A stretch of DNA of 64,000 nt, taken from an uncultured Clostridia bacterium. GTDB lineage: Bacteria; Bacillota; Clostridia; Christensenellales; UBA1242. Made by a program: the position numbers and the translations under genes. Each line of letters begins with the position of its first letter. Position 1 is the stretch's first letter. The stretch spans positions 1-64,000 of the forward strand of contig CAKVHE010000002.1 of NCBI GenBank assembly GCA_934747885.1. The letters run 5' to 3'. This document shows, in pieces, positions 49,826 to 59,190 of this stretch. The notes below the pieces were generated by a model, which ran no database searches, was not told the DNA's origin, and saw nothing but the letters and a program-made list of their open reading frames with translations.

Positions 49826-51078
49826 TGCTTATTGGCATAATGTTTAGTTTGATTAGCATCTGTTGTGCGTTTAAACCACAGACAACTCTGGCTGTTTTTG
49901 CCAAAGGCGAGAACGAATTAGTTGCCGTGCACGTAATTGATGTGGGACAGGGTGATGCTACCTTTGTGGAATTGCCGGACGGTCAAACAATGCTTATTGA
50001 CGCGGGTGACACCGACAAAGGTGAAACGGTGGTAAATTATATTCGCGGGTTAGGGTATAACAAACTTGATTATGTAGTGTTAACTCACTCGGATAGTGAC
50101 CACGTTGGCGGTATGCCAAAAGTTTTTGAGGCGTTTGAAATTAAAAACGTGTTTAGGCCGTTTGTGCTTTCTGTAAAGGACGATATTGGGGTGGATCCAC
50201 TAGCAGGGCTTTATACCGACGCTGAAATTTACACCGTAACCACTCGCATTTATGCGCAATTTATTAAGGCGGTGTATGCCGAAACGTATAGTGGCGAACC
50301 GGCAAATGTGTTTGTTAGTTATGACGGCAAAACTTTAGCTAGTACGGACGCAAGCAAAATGTATTCTATTGAGTTTCACGCACCTATTGTTTCATCAAAT
50401 GTACCAATTTCTGCAACCGCAAAAACCACCGGATATCCAACTAAACGTTACAGCGGTTCTGATGCGCATGTAAAAAATTCGGTGTCGGCTGTGTTTAGTT
50501 TGCTAGTTGATGGCACAAGCAAGTTTTTGTTTACGGGTGACGTGACCGAAGAAGCCGAGCGCGATTTTTTGGGCGTTATGAGTGAAAATGAAAAGGCGCT
50601 TATTTCAAATGTAGACTTTTTAAAGGTGGCGCATCATGGTAGCAAAACTGCAAGTAGTAAAGAATTTTTGGAAGTCGTTAAACCACATTTTGCATCAATT
50701 TCAGTAAAGGCGGGCAATTCTTATGGTCTACCGGACGAAGTGGTTATTGATAGGCTAAACACCTATTTGTCGGGCAACGGTGCGGGTATTGTACGCACGG
50801 ACGAATCGGGCAACATTGTGTTTACGCTAGACAGCAACCACAACCTTATTTGCAATGTTAATGTAACACCGGCAACCCCAAAAACAAACACCGTTCCTAG
50901 TTGGGTGTATTACGCACTTATTGCAGTGGTCGTTTTGATAATTATTATTTGCATTGTGGTGGACTACAAGCGCAGAAAACGTGTTACAAAAAAATCGGTA
51001 AAGCGCGCAAAACGTACTTACAAAAAAGGCAAAAAAATTGCAAAAGCCGTTTCTGATTATGCGGAAAAGCAAAAATAA
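49795..51078 (+). CDS. Exported MBL-fold hydrolase, ComEC C-terminal-like, membrane anchored
   Basis: 427 aa. A signal peptide (about 1-35), then a metallo-beta-lactamase fold: VIDVGQGDATFVELPDG, THSDSDHVGG (HxDxDH metal site), FTGDV, AHHGSKTAS. The C-terminus has a membrane helix (YALIAVVVLIIIICIVVDY) and a very basic tail. ComEC-like MBL domains act on nucleic acids or choline-wall substrates. It lies in an operon with patatin. Confidence 0.85.
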   Translation: MENKRSRIYLVLIGIMFSLISICCAFKPQTTLAVFAKGENELVAVHVIDVGQGDATFVELPDGQTMLIDAGDTDKGETVVNYIRGLGYNKLDYVVLTHSDSDHVGGMPKVFEAFEIKNVFRPFVLSVKDDIGVDPLAGLYTDAEIYTVTTRIYAQFIKAVYAETYSGEPANVFVSYDGKTLASTDASKMYSIEFHAPIVSSNVPISATAKTTGYPTKRYSGSDAHVKNSVSAVFSLLVDGTSKFLFTGDVTEEAERDFLGVMSENEKALISNVDFLKVAHHGSKTASSKEFLEVVKPHFASISVKAGNSYGLPDEVVIDRLNTYLSGNGAGIVRTDESGNIVFTLDSNHNLICNVNVTPATPKTNTVPSWVYYALIAVVVLIIIICIVVDYKRRKRVTKKSVKRAKRTYKKGKKIAKAVSDYAEKQK

Positions 51079-51114
51079 CGCGGGCTATAGTTATGGTTTA
51101 ATAATAAAAAAATG

Positions 51115-51142
51115 AGATTTGACAAAAGTCAAATCTTTTTTT
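51115..51142 (+). terminator. Terminator after the MBL gene
   Basis: AGATTTGAC-AAAA-GTCAAATCT then a T run. Confidence 0.85.
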
Positions 51143-51179
51143 TGCCCATAAAGCAATTTTGTGCAAACAATACAAAAAA

Positions 51180-51195
51180 ACACAATATGTTGTAT
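51180..51195 (+). promoter_or_regulatory. NrdR box 1
   Basis: ACACAATATGTTGTAT matches the NrdR consensus ACACWATATWTWGTGT except near the 3' end. It starts 33 bp (about three helix turns) before box 2. Confidence 0.65.
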
Positions 51196-51209
51196 TTTTT
51201 AAAATTCGT

Positions 51210-51238
51210 TTGACACTATATATTGATAATGATATATT
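51210..51238 (+). promoter_or_regulatory. nrdDG promoter overlapping NrdR box 2
   Basis: TTGACA (51210-51215), 17-bp spacer and TATATT (51233-51238). The second box ACACTATATATTGATA (51213-51228) covers the -35 and spacer, so NrdR binding should repress. Confidence 0.7.
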
Positions 51239-51275
51239 TAGGGTATACAAAAATTTTACTCAAAGGAGAAAACTT

Positions 51276-53372
51276 ATGTTAACCCAAATAACAAAAAGAG
51301 ATGGCAGAGTTCAAGATTACGACATCTCAAAAATTGAAAATGCAATTTACAAAGCAGCGGTTGCTTGTGGTGGTTCAAACAAAGAACTTGCTCACAAATT
51401 GGCCTTGCAAGTTGAAACAATCGCCAATCAAAAATTTGACGGAACGACGCCAAGAGTGGAAGACATTCAAGACCTAGTTGAAAAGGTTTTAATTGAAAAC
51501 GGACACGCACAAACAGCAAAAGCATATATTTTGTATCGCGAAAAACGCAAAAGCGCGCGTGAAATGAACGCTTTGATTGGTGCTACTATTGGAATGTTTA
51601 ACAACTACATTGATGATAGTGACTGGTTGACCAAAGAAAATGCCAACCAACAACGTAGCGTTAATGGCTTAAACAACTATGTTAGAGAAACTTTTACCAA
51701 ACAATATTGGCTTAACGAAGTTTATCCACTTGCAATAAAGGACGCACACGAATCGGGTGATTTCCACTTGCACGATTTGGGTTTTTATGGTCCATACTGT
51801 GCTGGTTGGGACTTAAAACAAATTTTGCTAGGCGGTTTTGGTGGTGTACCAGGAAAAGTAGAAAGTTCGCCAGCAAAACATTTGCGCTCGTTTTTGGGAC
51901 AAGTTGTTAACTCAACCTTTACCACGCAAAACGAAACCGCAGGTGCTCAAGCGTGGTCGTCATTTGACACTTACTGCGCCCCATTTGTACGCTTTGACCA
52001 TCTAAATTACCAACAAGTTAAGCAAGCATTGCAAGAATTTGTATTTAATATGAATGTTAGCACCCGTGTTGGCTTCCAATGCCCATTTTCTAACATTACG
52101 CTAGATATCAAGTGTCCAAAAACCTTAAAAGATGTTCCGGTTGTGGTAGGTGGGGAATATAGCGATGAATATACCTATGGCGATTTCCAACCTGAAATGG
52201 ACATAATTAACAAGGCATTTTGTGAAGTTATGACCGAAGGTGACCGCTATGGACGCGTATTTACCTTCCCAATTCCAACTATCAATATTACCAAAGACTT
52301 TGATTGGGATAGTCCTGTTGTAGATTCGATTATGGACATCACCTGTAAATATGGTATTCCATATTTTGCAAACTATATCAACTCAGATTTGTCACCAGAA
52401 GATGCTGTTTCGATGTGCTGCCGTTTGCGTTTGGATGTTTCGGAACTACGTAAACGCGGTGGTGGTTTGTTTGGTTCAAACCCTATGACTGGTTCGATTG
52501 GCGTTGTTACCATCAACTTGCCACGTATTGGTTATCTTGCAAAAAATGAAAAAGAATTTTTTGAGCGTTTGGAACACTTTACCGATCTTGCAAAAGACTC
52601 GCTAGAAATAAAGCGTAAAGTTATTGAAGATTGCACTAACAAAGGTTTGTATCCTTACTGCGCTTATTTCTTGCGCGACATAAAGGCTCGTACCGGTGAA
52701 TATTGGTCAAACCACTTTAACACTATTGGTATTGTTGGTATGAATGAAGCACTTTTAAACTTTATGGGCAAAGACATTACCACCGAAGAAGGTCAAGCGT
52801 TTGCAATAAAAGTTATGAACTTTATGCGTGACTGCATGAAGCGTTACCAAAAAGAAACCGGACATCAATACAACCTAGAAGCAACCCCAGCCGAAGGTAC
52901 CAGTTATAGTTTGGCGCGCAAAGACAAGAAGCGTTATCCAGAAATTATTACTGCTGGTATTGATGAACCATATTACACCAATTCGGCACAATTACCAGTA
53001 GGCTACACTGATGATATTTTTGAAATGGTGCGTTTGCAAGATGATTTGCAATCATTGTTTACTGGTGGTACTGTTTATCACCTATATTTGGGCGAAAAAA
53101 TTGACGATAGAAATGTTGCCAAAAAGTTAATCAAGAAAATATTTACCCAGGCAAAAATGCCATATATTTCAATTACTCCAACCTTTAGTGTTTGCCCAGA
53201 ACACGGATATATCGCCGGTGAGCACTTTACTTGCCCAACTTGCAACCGCGAGGCAGAAGTTTACACCCGAGTTGTAGGCTATTTAAGACCGGTTCAAAAC
53301 TTTAACAAAGGCAAGCGCGAAGAGTACAAAAATCGTGTTAAATTTAAAATTAAAGAAGGACAATTAGACTAA
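51276..53372 (+). CDS. nrdD: Anaerobic (class III) ribonucleoside-triphosphate reductase
   Basis: 698 aa. N-terminal ATP-cone domain (ITKRDGRVQDYDISKIENAI), a ten-stranded reductase barrel, a C-terminal zinc site (CPEHGYIAGEHFTCPTC) and the glycyl-radical motif RVVGYLRPVQNF. It makes dNTPs without oxygen. RBS AAAGGAGAA chosen at ATG 51276; longer in-frame extensions would cross the promoter. It overlaps nrdG by one base. Confidence 0.96.
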   Translation: MLTQITKRDGRVQDYDISKIENAIYKAAVACGGSNKELAHKLALQVETIANQKFDGTTPRVEDIQDLVEKVLIENGHAQTAKAYILYREKRKSAREMNALIGATIGMFNNYIDDSDWLTKENANQQRSVNGLNNYVRETFTKQYWLNEVYPLAIKDAHESGDFHLHDLGFYGPYCAGWDLKQILLGGFGGVPGKVESSPAKHLRSFLGQVVNSTFTTQNETAGAQAWSSFDTYCAPFVRFDHLNYQQVKQALQEFVFNMNVSTRVGFQCPFSNITLDIKCPKTLKDVPVVVGGEYSDEYTYGDFQPEMDIINKAFCEVMTEGDRYGRVFTFPIPTINITKDFDWDSPVVDSIMDITCKYGIPYFANYINSDLSPEDAVSMCCRLRLDVSELRKRGGGLFGSNPMTGSIGVVTINLPRIGYLAKNEKEFFERLEHFTDLAKDSLEIKRKVIEDCTNKGLYPYCAYFLRDIKARTGEYWSNHFNTIGIVGMNEALLNFMGKDITTEEGQAFAIKVMNFMRDCMKRYQKETGHQYNLEATPAEGTSYSLARKDKKRYPEIITAGIDEPYYTNSAQLPVGYTDDIFEMVRLQDDLQSLFTGGTVYHLYLGEKIDDRNVAKKLIKKIFTQAKMPYISITPTFSVCPEHGYIAGEHFTCPTCNREAEVYTRVVGYLRPVQNFNKGKREEYKNRVKFKIKEGQLD

Positions 53373-54046
53373 TGCAAATTGCGGGATTTCAAAAAAATAG
53401 TCTTGTTGATTTCCCCGGACAACTATCAGCAGTTATATTCACTCCAGGGTGCAATATGAACTGCTGGTATTGTCATAATCATGGGATAAAACCGGACGAG
53501 AGTTTGACTTTTGATGGCATTTTAGATTTTTTACAAAAACGCAAAGGCTTTATTGATGGTGTGGTTTTTACAGGTGGGGAAGTTACTTTGCAACCCGACC
53601 TAAAAGAGGCTATGCAAAAAGTTAAAGACTTGGGTTTTTTGACAAAACTAGATAGCAATGGTCTAAACCCGCAAAAAATAAAAGAGTTAGTAGAGGCTGG
53701 TTTGGTGGACTATGTTGCAATGGACATCAAGGCGCCGCTAGAACGTTATGACGAAATAACGGGCGTAAAATGCGATATTGACGCAATAAAAAAGTCAATA
53801 AATTATTTGATGTCTTGCGGGGTGGACTATGAGTTTAGAACCACGTTTTCGCCCGATTTGATGGTAGAAGACATCAAAAAAATAGCCCAGCTTATAAGGG
53901 GCGCAAAAAGATATGCCATTCAGCAGTATCGCCAAAAATGCTATGATAAAATGCTGACGCAAAAACCACATGAGCCAACTTATTTAACAATGGCAAAAGA
54001 AACAGCAATGCCGTATGTTAAAGAAGTTTTGGTGCGGGGCATTTAA
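53372..54046 (+). CDS. nrdG: Anaerobic RNR-activating radical SAM protein
   Basis: 224 aa. The radical-SAM cluster CNMNCWYC (CxxxCxxC) and TGGE motif match the activase family; the length and QKNSLVDFPGQLSAVIFTPG start fit the NrdG2-type activases of clostridia. It generates the glycyl radical on NrdD. ATG 53372 overlaps the nrdD stop. Confidence 0.92.
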   Translation: MQIAGFQKNSLVDFPGQLSAVIFTPGCNMNCWYCHNHGIKPDESLTFDGILDFLQKRKGFIDGVVFTGGEVTLQPDLKEAMQKVKDLGFLTKLDSNGLNPQKIKELVEAGLVDYVAMDIKAPLERYDEITGVKCDIDAIKKSINYLMSCGVDYEFRTTFSPDLMVEDIKKIAQLIRGAKRYAIQQYRQKCYDKMLTQKPHEPTYLTMAKETAMPYVKEVLVRGI

Positions 54047-54052
54047 AACGTT

Positions 54053-54080
54053 TTGAAATTTTAATTTTTTATGATATTAT
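54053..54080 (+). promoter_or_regulatory. Promoter of 54087, probably leaderless
   Basis: TTGAAA (54053-54058), 16-bp spacer, TATTAT (54075-54080), then six bases and ATG 54087. Confidence 0.55.
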
Positions 54081-54086
54081 GTTGAT

Positions 54087-54590
54087 ATGAAAGATGTCAA
54101 CATAATTTTTATTGGCGAAAATTTTGAATATACAAAAGCAGTTGCGGAAGATTTGTCCGCTAGGCTGGATATGTATTTTTTAAATAGCATAGAACTTATT
54201 AAGTTTGATATAAGCCCAGCCAATATGGACGAATATTTTAAGGGGCGTCCAAAGGGGTACTTTGAGGAGTCGCTTTTCAAAAGTTTAAAATATATGTCTA
54301 CCTTTGAAAATACTGCAATTGTTGTACCTTTTGGCATGGCTTTGGTGCCAAACGGAATGCAGGTGCTTGATGAACGCGGGCTAGTGGTGCACATAAAGCA
54401 AAAACAGCAAAAAGCCGTTGCAGACACCAAAACCGAAAAAGGACTTTTGGTTCCGGGTTTGTTATCGCGCGGAAAAGCCGCAAAAGTCGCAAAGGAATAT
54501 GCAGATATTGTGATTGATGCAAACAATATGGGTGAAATTAAGTGCGCAAGTGAAATATTAAAGCAGATTTTGGCGTATTATAATGTGTGA
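54087..54590 (+). CDS. Hypothetical protein, shikimate-kinase-like pattern without P-loop
   Basis: A 167-aa soluble protein. The N-terminal strand-helix (NIIFIGENFEYTKAVAEDLS) is laid out like a shikimate kinase but lacks a GxxGxGKS loop, so kinase activity is unlikely. It precedes the transketolase gene by 7 nt. Function unknown. Confidence 0.5.
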   Translation: MKDVNIIFIGENFEYTKAVAEDLSARLDMYFLNSIELIKFDISPANMDEYFKGRPKGYFEESLFKSLKYMSTFENTAIVVPFGMALVPNGMQVLDERGLVVHIKQKQQKAVADTKTEKGLLVPGLLSRGKAAKVAKEYADIVIDANNMGEIKCASEILKQILAYYNV

Positions 54591-54597
54591 GGCAAAA

Positions 54598-56565
54598 ATG
54601 AAAATTATTGATGAAAAAATTGTAAACGAACTAAGGTATGTTGCAAGTACCGAAATATCCACAGCCGGCTCTGGACATACCGGCATATGTCTAGGCTCAG
54701 CGCCTATTTTTTACACGCTGTTTTCGCGCTTTTTAAAAAACGAACCAAGTGATGTAAATTATTTCAATCGTGACCGTTTGGTGGTTTGTGCGGGGCATAT
54801 GGCACCTTTGTATTATGCGCTTGGCAATTTGTTCGGCTACGACGTTAGCAAAAATGATTTGGAGAATCTGCGCAAAAACGGTAGCAAAACCAAAGGACAT
54901 TTAAGTTTAAATCACAATATGGCAATAGAAGCCACCTCGGGTCCGCTTGGGCAAGGTTTGCCTATGGCGGTGGGCATGGCAATTGCCGAAAACAAACTGG
55001 CGCATGAATTTAACAAGCCAAGATTTAGTGTTGTTGATCATTATACCTATTGCTTTGTTAGTGATGGCTGTTTGATGGAAGGGGTAACAAATGAGTGTGC
55101 AGGTATTGCTGGCACCTTGGGGCTAAACAAACTTATTGTAATTTACGATAGCAACAACATTACCATAAACGGTTCCACCGATCTTGCTTTTGTTGAAGAT
55201 ACCTTGCTCAGGTTTAAAAGTCTGGGCTGGAATACCTTGGAAGTAAAAAATGGCAACGATGTGGATGAAATCGCGTCGGCAATTATGGCGGCGCGTAATA
55301 GCATAGGCAAACCAACTATTATAAAAGTTAATACACAAATAGGGTTTGGTTCGGTGTATGCGGGCAAAAGTGCTATTCACGGCAAAGCGCTTTCGGCAGA
55401 AGAACTTGAACTTTTGCGCGTAAACCTTGGTGTAAACCTACCAAAATTTGAATTTTCGGCAGAAAGCAAAACTTATGCCGAAAACATAAATTTTGCCAAA
55501 CAAAAACAAATTAACAAAGAAAAACAACTAGTGGACGAATACGCAAAAATGTATCCCGCAGAATTTGCCAAACTAAACGCTTATCTTGAAAATGAGTTCG
55601 CTCAAAAGGTAGACTTTGCGAGTTTAGGGTTAGAGGCAAAAGCTGAGGCTACTCGTGAGAGCAGTGGTAGAATTATTAACGCACTTGCAGAAAAAATTCC
55701 AAACCTAATTGTTGGTACGGCTGACCTTGCGCCTAGCACCAAAGTTTATATAACTAACGGCGGCGATTATTCAAGAGCAAACCCGCTTGGCAGAAACTTA
55801 CATTTTGGGGTGCGGGAACAAGCAATGGTTGCCATTTGCAATGGTATCGTTTTGCATGGTGGCTTTAAAGTTGTATGCTCAACCTTTATGGTATTTTCAG
55901 ATTATGCAAGGCACGCAATACGAATGAGCGCGCTTATGAGTTTGCCGCTTATTATGCTTTTTTCGCACGATAGCATTGGGGTGGGCGAAGACGGTGCAAC
56001 GCATCAACCAATAGAATACAACGAGATGTATAGGGCAACGCCAAACCTAAATTTTGTGCGTCCGGCTGATTTTAACGAAATGCTTGGTGCGTACAAATTG
56101 GCGCTTTTGTCGGCGCGTCCAACCATAATTTCGGCAACGCGTCAAACGGTACCATTGCTTGAGCGCACAGATATGGATAATACCTTAAAAGGCGCTTATG
56201 TGGTGGTTAACCCAAATAAGCCTGAAGGCATAATTATTTCTAGCGGTAGCGAACTGGCGCTAGCAGTAAAAGCGTCAAAAATTTTGGCCGATTTGGGCAA
56301 AAAAGTTAGAGTTGTTTCGGTGCCATGCTTAAATGTGTTTGAAGAGAGCAAACCTGCCTACAAAGAACGCTTGCTTCCAGATAGTTTGAGGGCAAGGCTG
56401 GCGGTTGAAGCGGGCAACGCAAGTGCGCTATACAAATATGTAGGGCTAGACGGTGATGTTTTGCAAATAACCCAATTTGGACATACCGCAAAAAAGGAAG
56501 AATTATTTGAAGAGTTTGGCATAACAGTGCAAAACATAGTGGACAAAATGAATAGTTTGATATAA
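54598..56565 (+). CDS. tkt: Transketolase
   Basis: 655 aa, full length. The thiamine-diphosphate region is present (GHLSLNHNMAIEATSGPLGQ; GDG-like VSDGCLMEGVTNE), as are a pyrimidine-binding domain (FGVREQAMVAICNGI) and a C-terminal domain. It moves two-carbon units in the pentose phosphate pathway. ATG 54598 was chosen because TGAGG lies 7 nt upstream; an earlier ATG overlaps the previous gene. Confidence 0.94.
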   Translation: MKIIDEKIVNELRYVASTEISTAGSGHTGICLGSAPIFYTLFSRFLKNEPSDVNYFNRDRLVVCAGHMAPLYYALGNLFGYDVSKNDLENLRKNGSKTKGHLSLNHNMAIEATSGPLGQGLPMAVGMAIAENKLAHEFNKPRFSVVDHYTYCFVSDGCLMEGVTNECAGIAGTLGLNKLIVIYDSNNITINGSTDLAFVEDTLLRFKSLGWNTLEVKNGNDVDEIASAIMAARNSIGKPTIIKVNTQIGFGSVYAGKSAIHGKALSAEELELLRVNLGVNLPKFEFSAESKTYAENINFAKQKQINKEKQLVDEYAKMYPAEFAKLNAYLENEFAQKVDFASLGLEAKAEATRESSGRIINALAEKIPNLIVGTADLAPSTKVYITNGGDYSRANPLGRNLHFGVREQAMVAICNGIVLHGGFKVVCSTFMVFSDYARHAIRMSALMSLPLIMLFSHDSIGVGEDGATHQPIEYNEMYRATPNLNFVRPADFNEMLGAYKLALLSARPTIISATRQTVPLLERTDMDNTLKGAYVVVNPNKPEGIIISSGSELALAVKASKILADLGKKVRVVSVPCLNVFEESKPAYKERLLPDSLRARLAVEAGNASALYKYVGLDGDVLQITQFGHTAKKEELFEEFGITVQNIVDKMNSLI

Positions 56566-56573
56566 AACCAATT

Positions 56574-56597
56574 GGTCGCTTTTTAAGCGGCCTTTTT
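56574..56597 (+). terminator. Terminator after transketolase
   Basis: GGTCGCTT-TTT-AAGCGGCC (one G-T) then T5. Confidence 0.7.
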
Positions 56598-56642
56598 GTT
56601 TGTTTAGGTATAAAAAATGTGAATTGTTGCAAAAATTAGGTT

Positions 56643-58085
56643 ATGGAACAAACCGCACCGATGCAAATTGGCGATTTTTTATCGCAAAAATTAGAAAATA
56701 TTGTTAGTTTTACCAGCCGAGAATTTTCTGCCAAAAGCGGCGATAATTTCTCGGTGTTTTATTTGGACTGTTTGGTTGACCGTGCACTAATTGCTAAGGC
56801 AGTTTTGGCGCCAATAGAAGCAAACGAAAACAAACTAAACGAGCCACAAGATATAGTTAATATTCTTAGCGTTATGGGCGAAGAGTTTTTAACAGACAAA
56901 GAGCAAATTGTTGATAAACTTTTAAATGGTTTTGTGGTAATTGCCATAAATAACAAGCCTGAGGTGTGTGTCCTTCCTATGCAGGGCTGGCAAAAACGTT
57001 CGGTAACCGAGCCGCCAACTTCCGCTGTTTTAAAGGGCCCGCGTGAAGGTTTTACCGAAGATTATAACGCCAATTTGGGGCTGGTACGCAAGCGAATAAA
57101 ATCAGCCGATTTAAAAAATGAAGAATTGCAAATTGGGCGCTATACCAAAACTCGCGTGGGGATAATGTATATAAAAGGAATTGCTGATGAGGTGATAGTA
57201 AAAAAACTAAAAAAGCGCATTCAGCGTATAGATATTGACGGCATAATTGACAGTTATTATGTTTCGGCATTTATTGAAGAAAAGCCCTCTTTGTTGTTTA
57301 AGCAAATTGGCAGTACCGAAAAACCTGATGTGTTGGCGTCTAGACTTTTAGAAGGTAGGGTGGCAATTGTGGTAGAAGGTTCGCCCATTGTGCTTACGGT
57401 GCCTTTTGTACTATTTGAAGATTTGCAAAGCCCTGACGACTATTACTCGCACCCACTTCGCGCCACTTTTGCAAGGCTTATTAGAGTGTTTGGTATTGTG
57501 CTTGCTATTTCGCTTCCGGGTATTTATGTCGCTTTGCAAAGCTACCACTATGCACTTTTGCCAATAGATTTTTTAATTGCACTCCAGAGTTCTATTCAAG
57601 GGCTATCCTTTCCGCCGCTAATAGAAATATTGTTTGTGTTATTTTTGTTTGAAATATTAAACGAGGCCAGTGTACGAATGCCAAAGTACTTGGGTATGGC
57701 GCTGTCGGTTATTGGTGCGTTGGTGCTTGGTGACACCGCTGTACAAGCGGGGTTAATTTCACCGCCGGCAGTAATTATGGTGGCAATATCGGGCATAACG
57801 CTATACACAGTGCCGGAAGAAGTAGAATCGGCTACTGTTTTAAGGCTGTTTTTTACCATAATTGGTGGGTTGGCTGGCTTTTACGGGTTAACACTTGCGT
57901 TCATTGCTACCACGTCTTATTTGATGACTTTTGATAGTTATGGCGCGCCATATTTTGCACCATATAGTCCGATTGTGCTTGATGACCGCAAAGATGGCAT
58001 CTTTAAGCAGACCTTAAAAAAACAAATTACAAGGCCAAAGAGTTTTCCAAATTCAAATCGTGTGAGGCAAAAGGATAATGGATAA
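56643..58085 (+). CDS. gerAA: GerA-type spore germination protein, A subunit
   Basis: 480 aa. Large cytoplasmic N-terminal domain, then about five membrane helices from residue 270 (FGIVLAISLPGIYVALQSYH) and a basic C-terminal tail. Family motifs include SVTEPPTSAVLKGPREGFTE, the most conserved stretch of GerA proteins. Together with the next two genes it forms a nutrient germinant receptor in the spore inner membrane. It overlaps gerAB by 8 bases. Confidence 0.93.
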   Translation: MEQTAPMQIGDFLSQKLENIVSFTSREFSAKSGDNFSVFYLDCLVDRALIAKAVLAPIEANENKLNEPQDIVNILSVMGEEFLTDKEQIVDKLLNGFVVIAINNKPEVCVLPMQGWQKRSVTEPPTSAVLKGPREGFTEDYNANLGLVRKRIKSADLKNEELQIGRYTKTRVGIMYIKGIADEVIVKKLKKRIQRIDIDGIIDSYYVSAFIEEKPSLLFKQIGSTEKPDVLASRLLEGRVAIVVEGSPIVLTVPFVLFEDLQSPDDYYSHPLRATFARLIRVFGIVLAISLPGIYVALQSYHYALLPIDFLIALQSSIQGLSFPPLIEILFVLFLFEILNEASVRMPKYLGMALSVIGALVLGDTAVQAGLISPPAVIMVAISGITLYTVPEEVESATVLRLFFTIIGGLAGFYGLTLAFIATTSYLMTFDSYGAPYFAPYSPIVLDDRKDGIFKQTLKKQITRPKSFPNSNRVRQKDNG

Positions 58086-59190
58086 AGGTTTAACACCGCG
58101 TCAAGCGGTAATACTTTTGGGTTGCGCTATGCTTGCCACCAAGTTTCAACGTTTGCCCGCCATAATAAGTGAAAGATATGGCAGAGATTCGTGGCTGGTG
58201 CTTTTAATTTGGCTGGTTATTGACAGCATTATTTTAATGTTATCACTTTGGGCATTTTACAAACTAAAAAACAAATCGTTTTTTGAACTGGTGGAAGAAA
58301 AATGTGGCAAATTTGTAAAAATTTTGCTTTGCATTTTCTTATGGTTTTTCTTTTTTATAAAGTCAAATTTAACCTACAAAGCCACGCACGAATTTTTTGC
58401 AAACACCTTGTTTGACAAGCTCTCGTGGGAACTTTTTTCTCCGCTATTGCTCGTGGTGCTGTTTATTATGGTAAAAAACGGCATCAATGTAATTGCGCGT
58501 AGTAGCGAGTTTTATAGCGCGCTAATTTTGGTAGGTGTGGTTAGTGTGGTTTTGCTTGGCGTTACCAATAGCGATTTTGCAAGGCTTACGCCAATCTTAG
58601 ATCAAAATTTTTGGCAAGGAGTTAAAGATAGTTACCACTTTGATGCCTTTTTTAGTGATTATGTTTTTGTCATTATGTTAATTGGCTCCATAAAACTAAA
58701 AAAAGAAAACGAGTACAAAAAGTTGTATCGCTCCATTGTGCTAACATTCTTTGGGGTAGGATTGTTTATTGTTTTTTTCTTTATGGTGTTTTATGCCGTA
58801 AACGAATATTTGGCAGAGGCGCAAGTACTTGCTTTGTCTGCCATAACGCAGTATTCATTTAGCGGACTAAGTATTGGCAGACCTGACTGGATATTGGTTA
58901 TGCTTGCGTTTTTAAGCACAATTATTACTACCGCCTTTTTTGTGTGGTGTACTACGCTTTGCGTAAAAGAAATTTTTGGCATAAAAAAGTCTTTCTGGAT
59001 TGCACTTATCAATCTAATTATTTTGTATGTCGGCGACGTGTTTGTATTTAGCAATATTGAAGCTACATCAAATTTTATCTTACAAAACGCGTCGGTTGTC
59101 ATGATCATTATTAGTTTGTTTGTACCGGCCTTTTTACTTGCAATGGCAATATTCACTAAAAAGAAAAAGGGGAGAAGACACTATGCTTAA
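58078..59190 (+). CDS. gerAB: GerB-type germination permease, B subunit
   Basis: 370 aa, about ten membrane helices, in the amino-acid permease superfamily (LTPRQAVILLGCAMLATKFQ start is typical). It is the germinant-sensing subunit. It overlaps gerAA and the downstream C subunit by 8 bases each. Confidence 0.9.
   Translation: MDKGLTPRQAVILLGCAMLATKFQRLPAIISERYGRDSWLVLLIWLVIDSIILMLSLWAFYKLKNKSFFELVEEKCGKFVKILLCIFLWFFFFIKSNLTYKATHEFFANTLFDKLSWELFSPLLLVVLFIMVKNGINVIARSSEFYSALILVGVVSVVLLGVTNSDFARLTPILDQNFWQGVKDSYHFDAFFSDYVFVIMLIGSIKLKKENEYKKLYRSIVLTFFGVGLFIVFFFMVFYAVNEYLAEAQVLALSAITQYSFSGLSIGRPDWILVMLAFLSTIITTAFFVWCTTLCVKEIFGIKKSFWIALINLIILYVGDVFVFSNIEATSNFILQNASVVMIIISLFVPAFLLAMAIFTKKKKGRRHYA

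Noticed and set aside
54087..54590. Shikimate kinase
   Set aside because: The Walker A loop is missing; only the general strand-helix pattern agrees.
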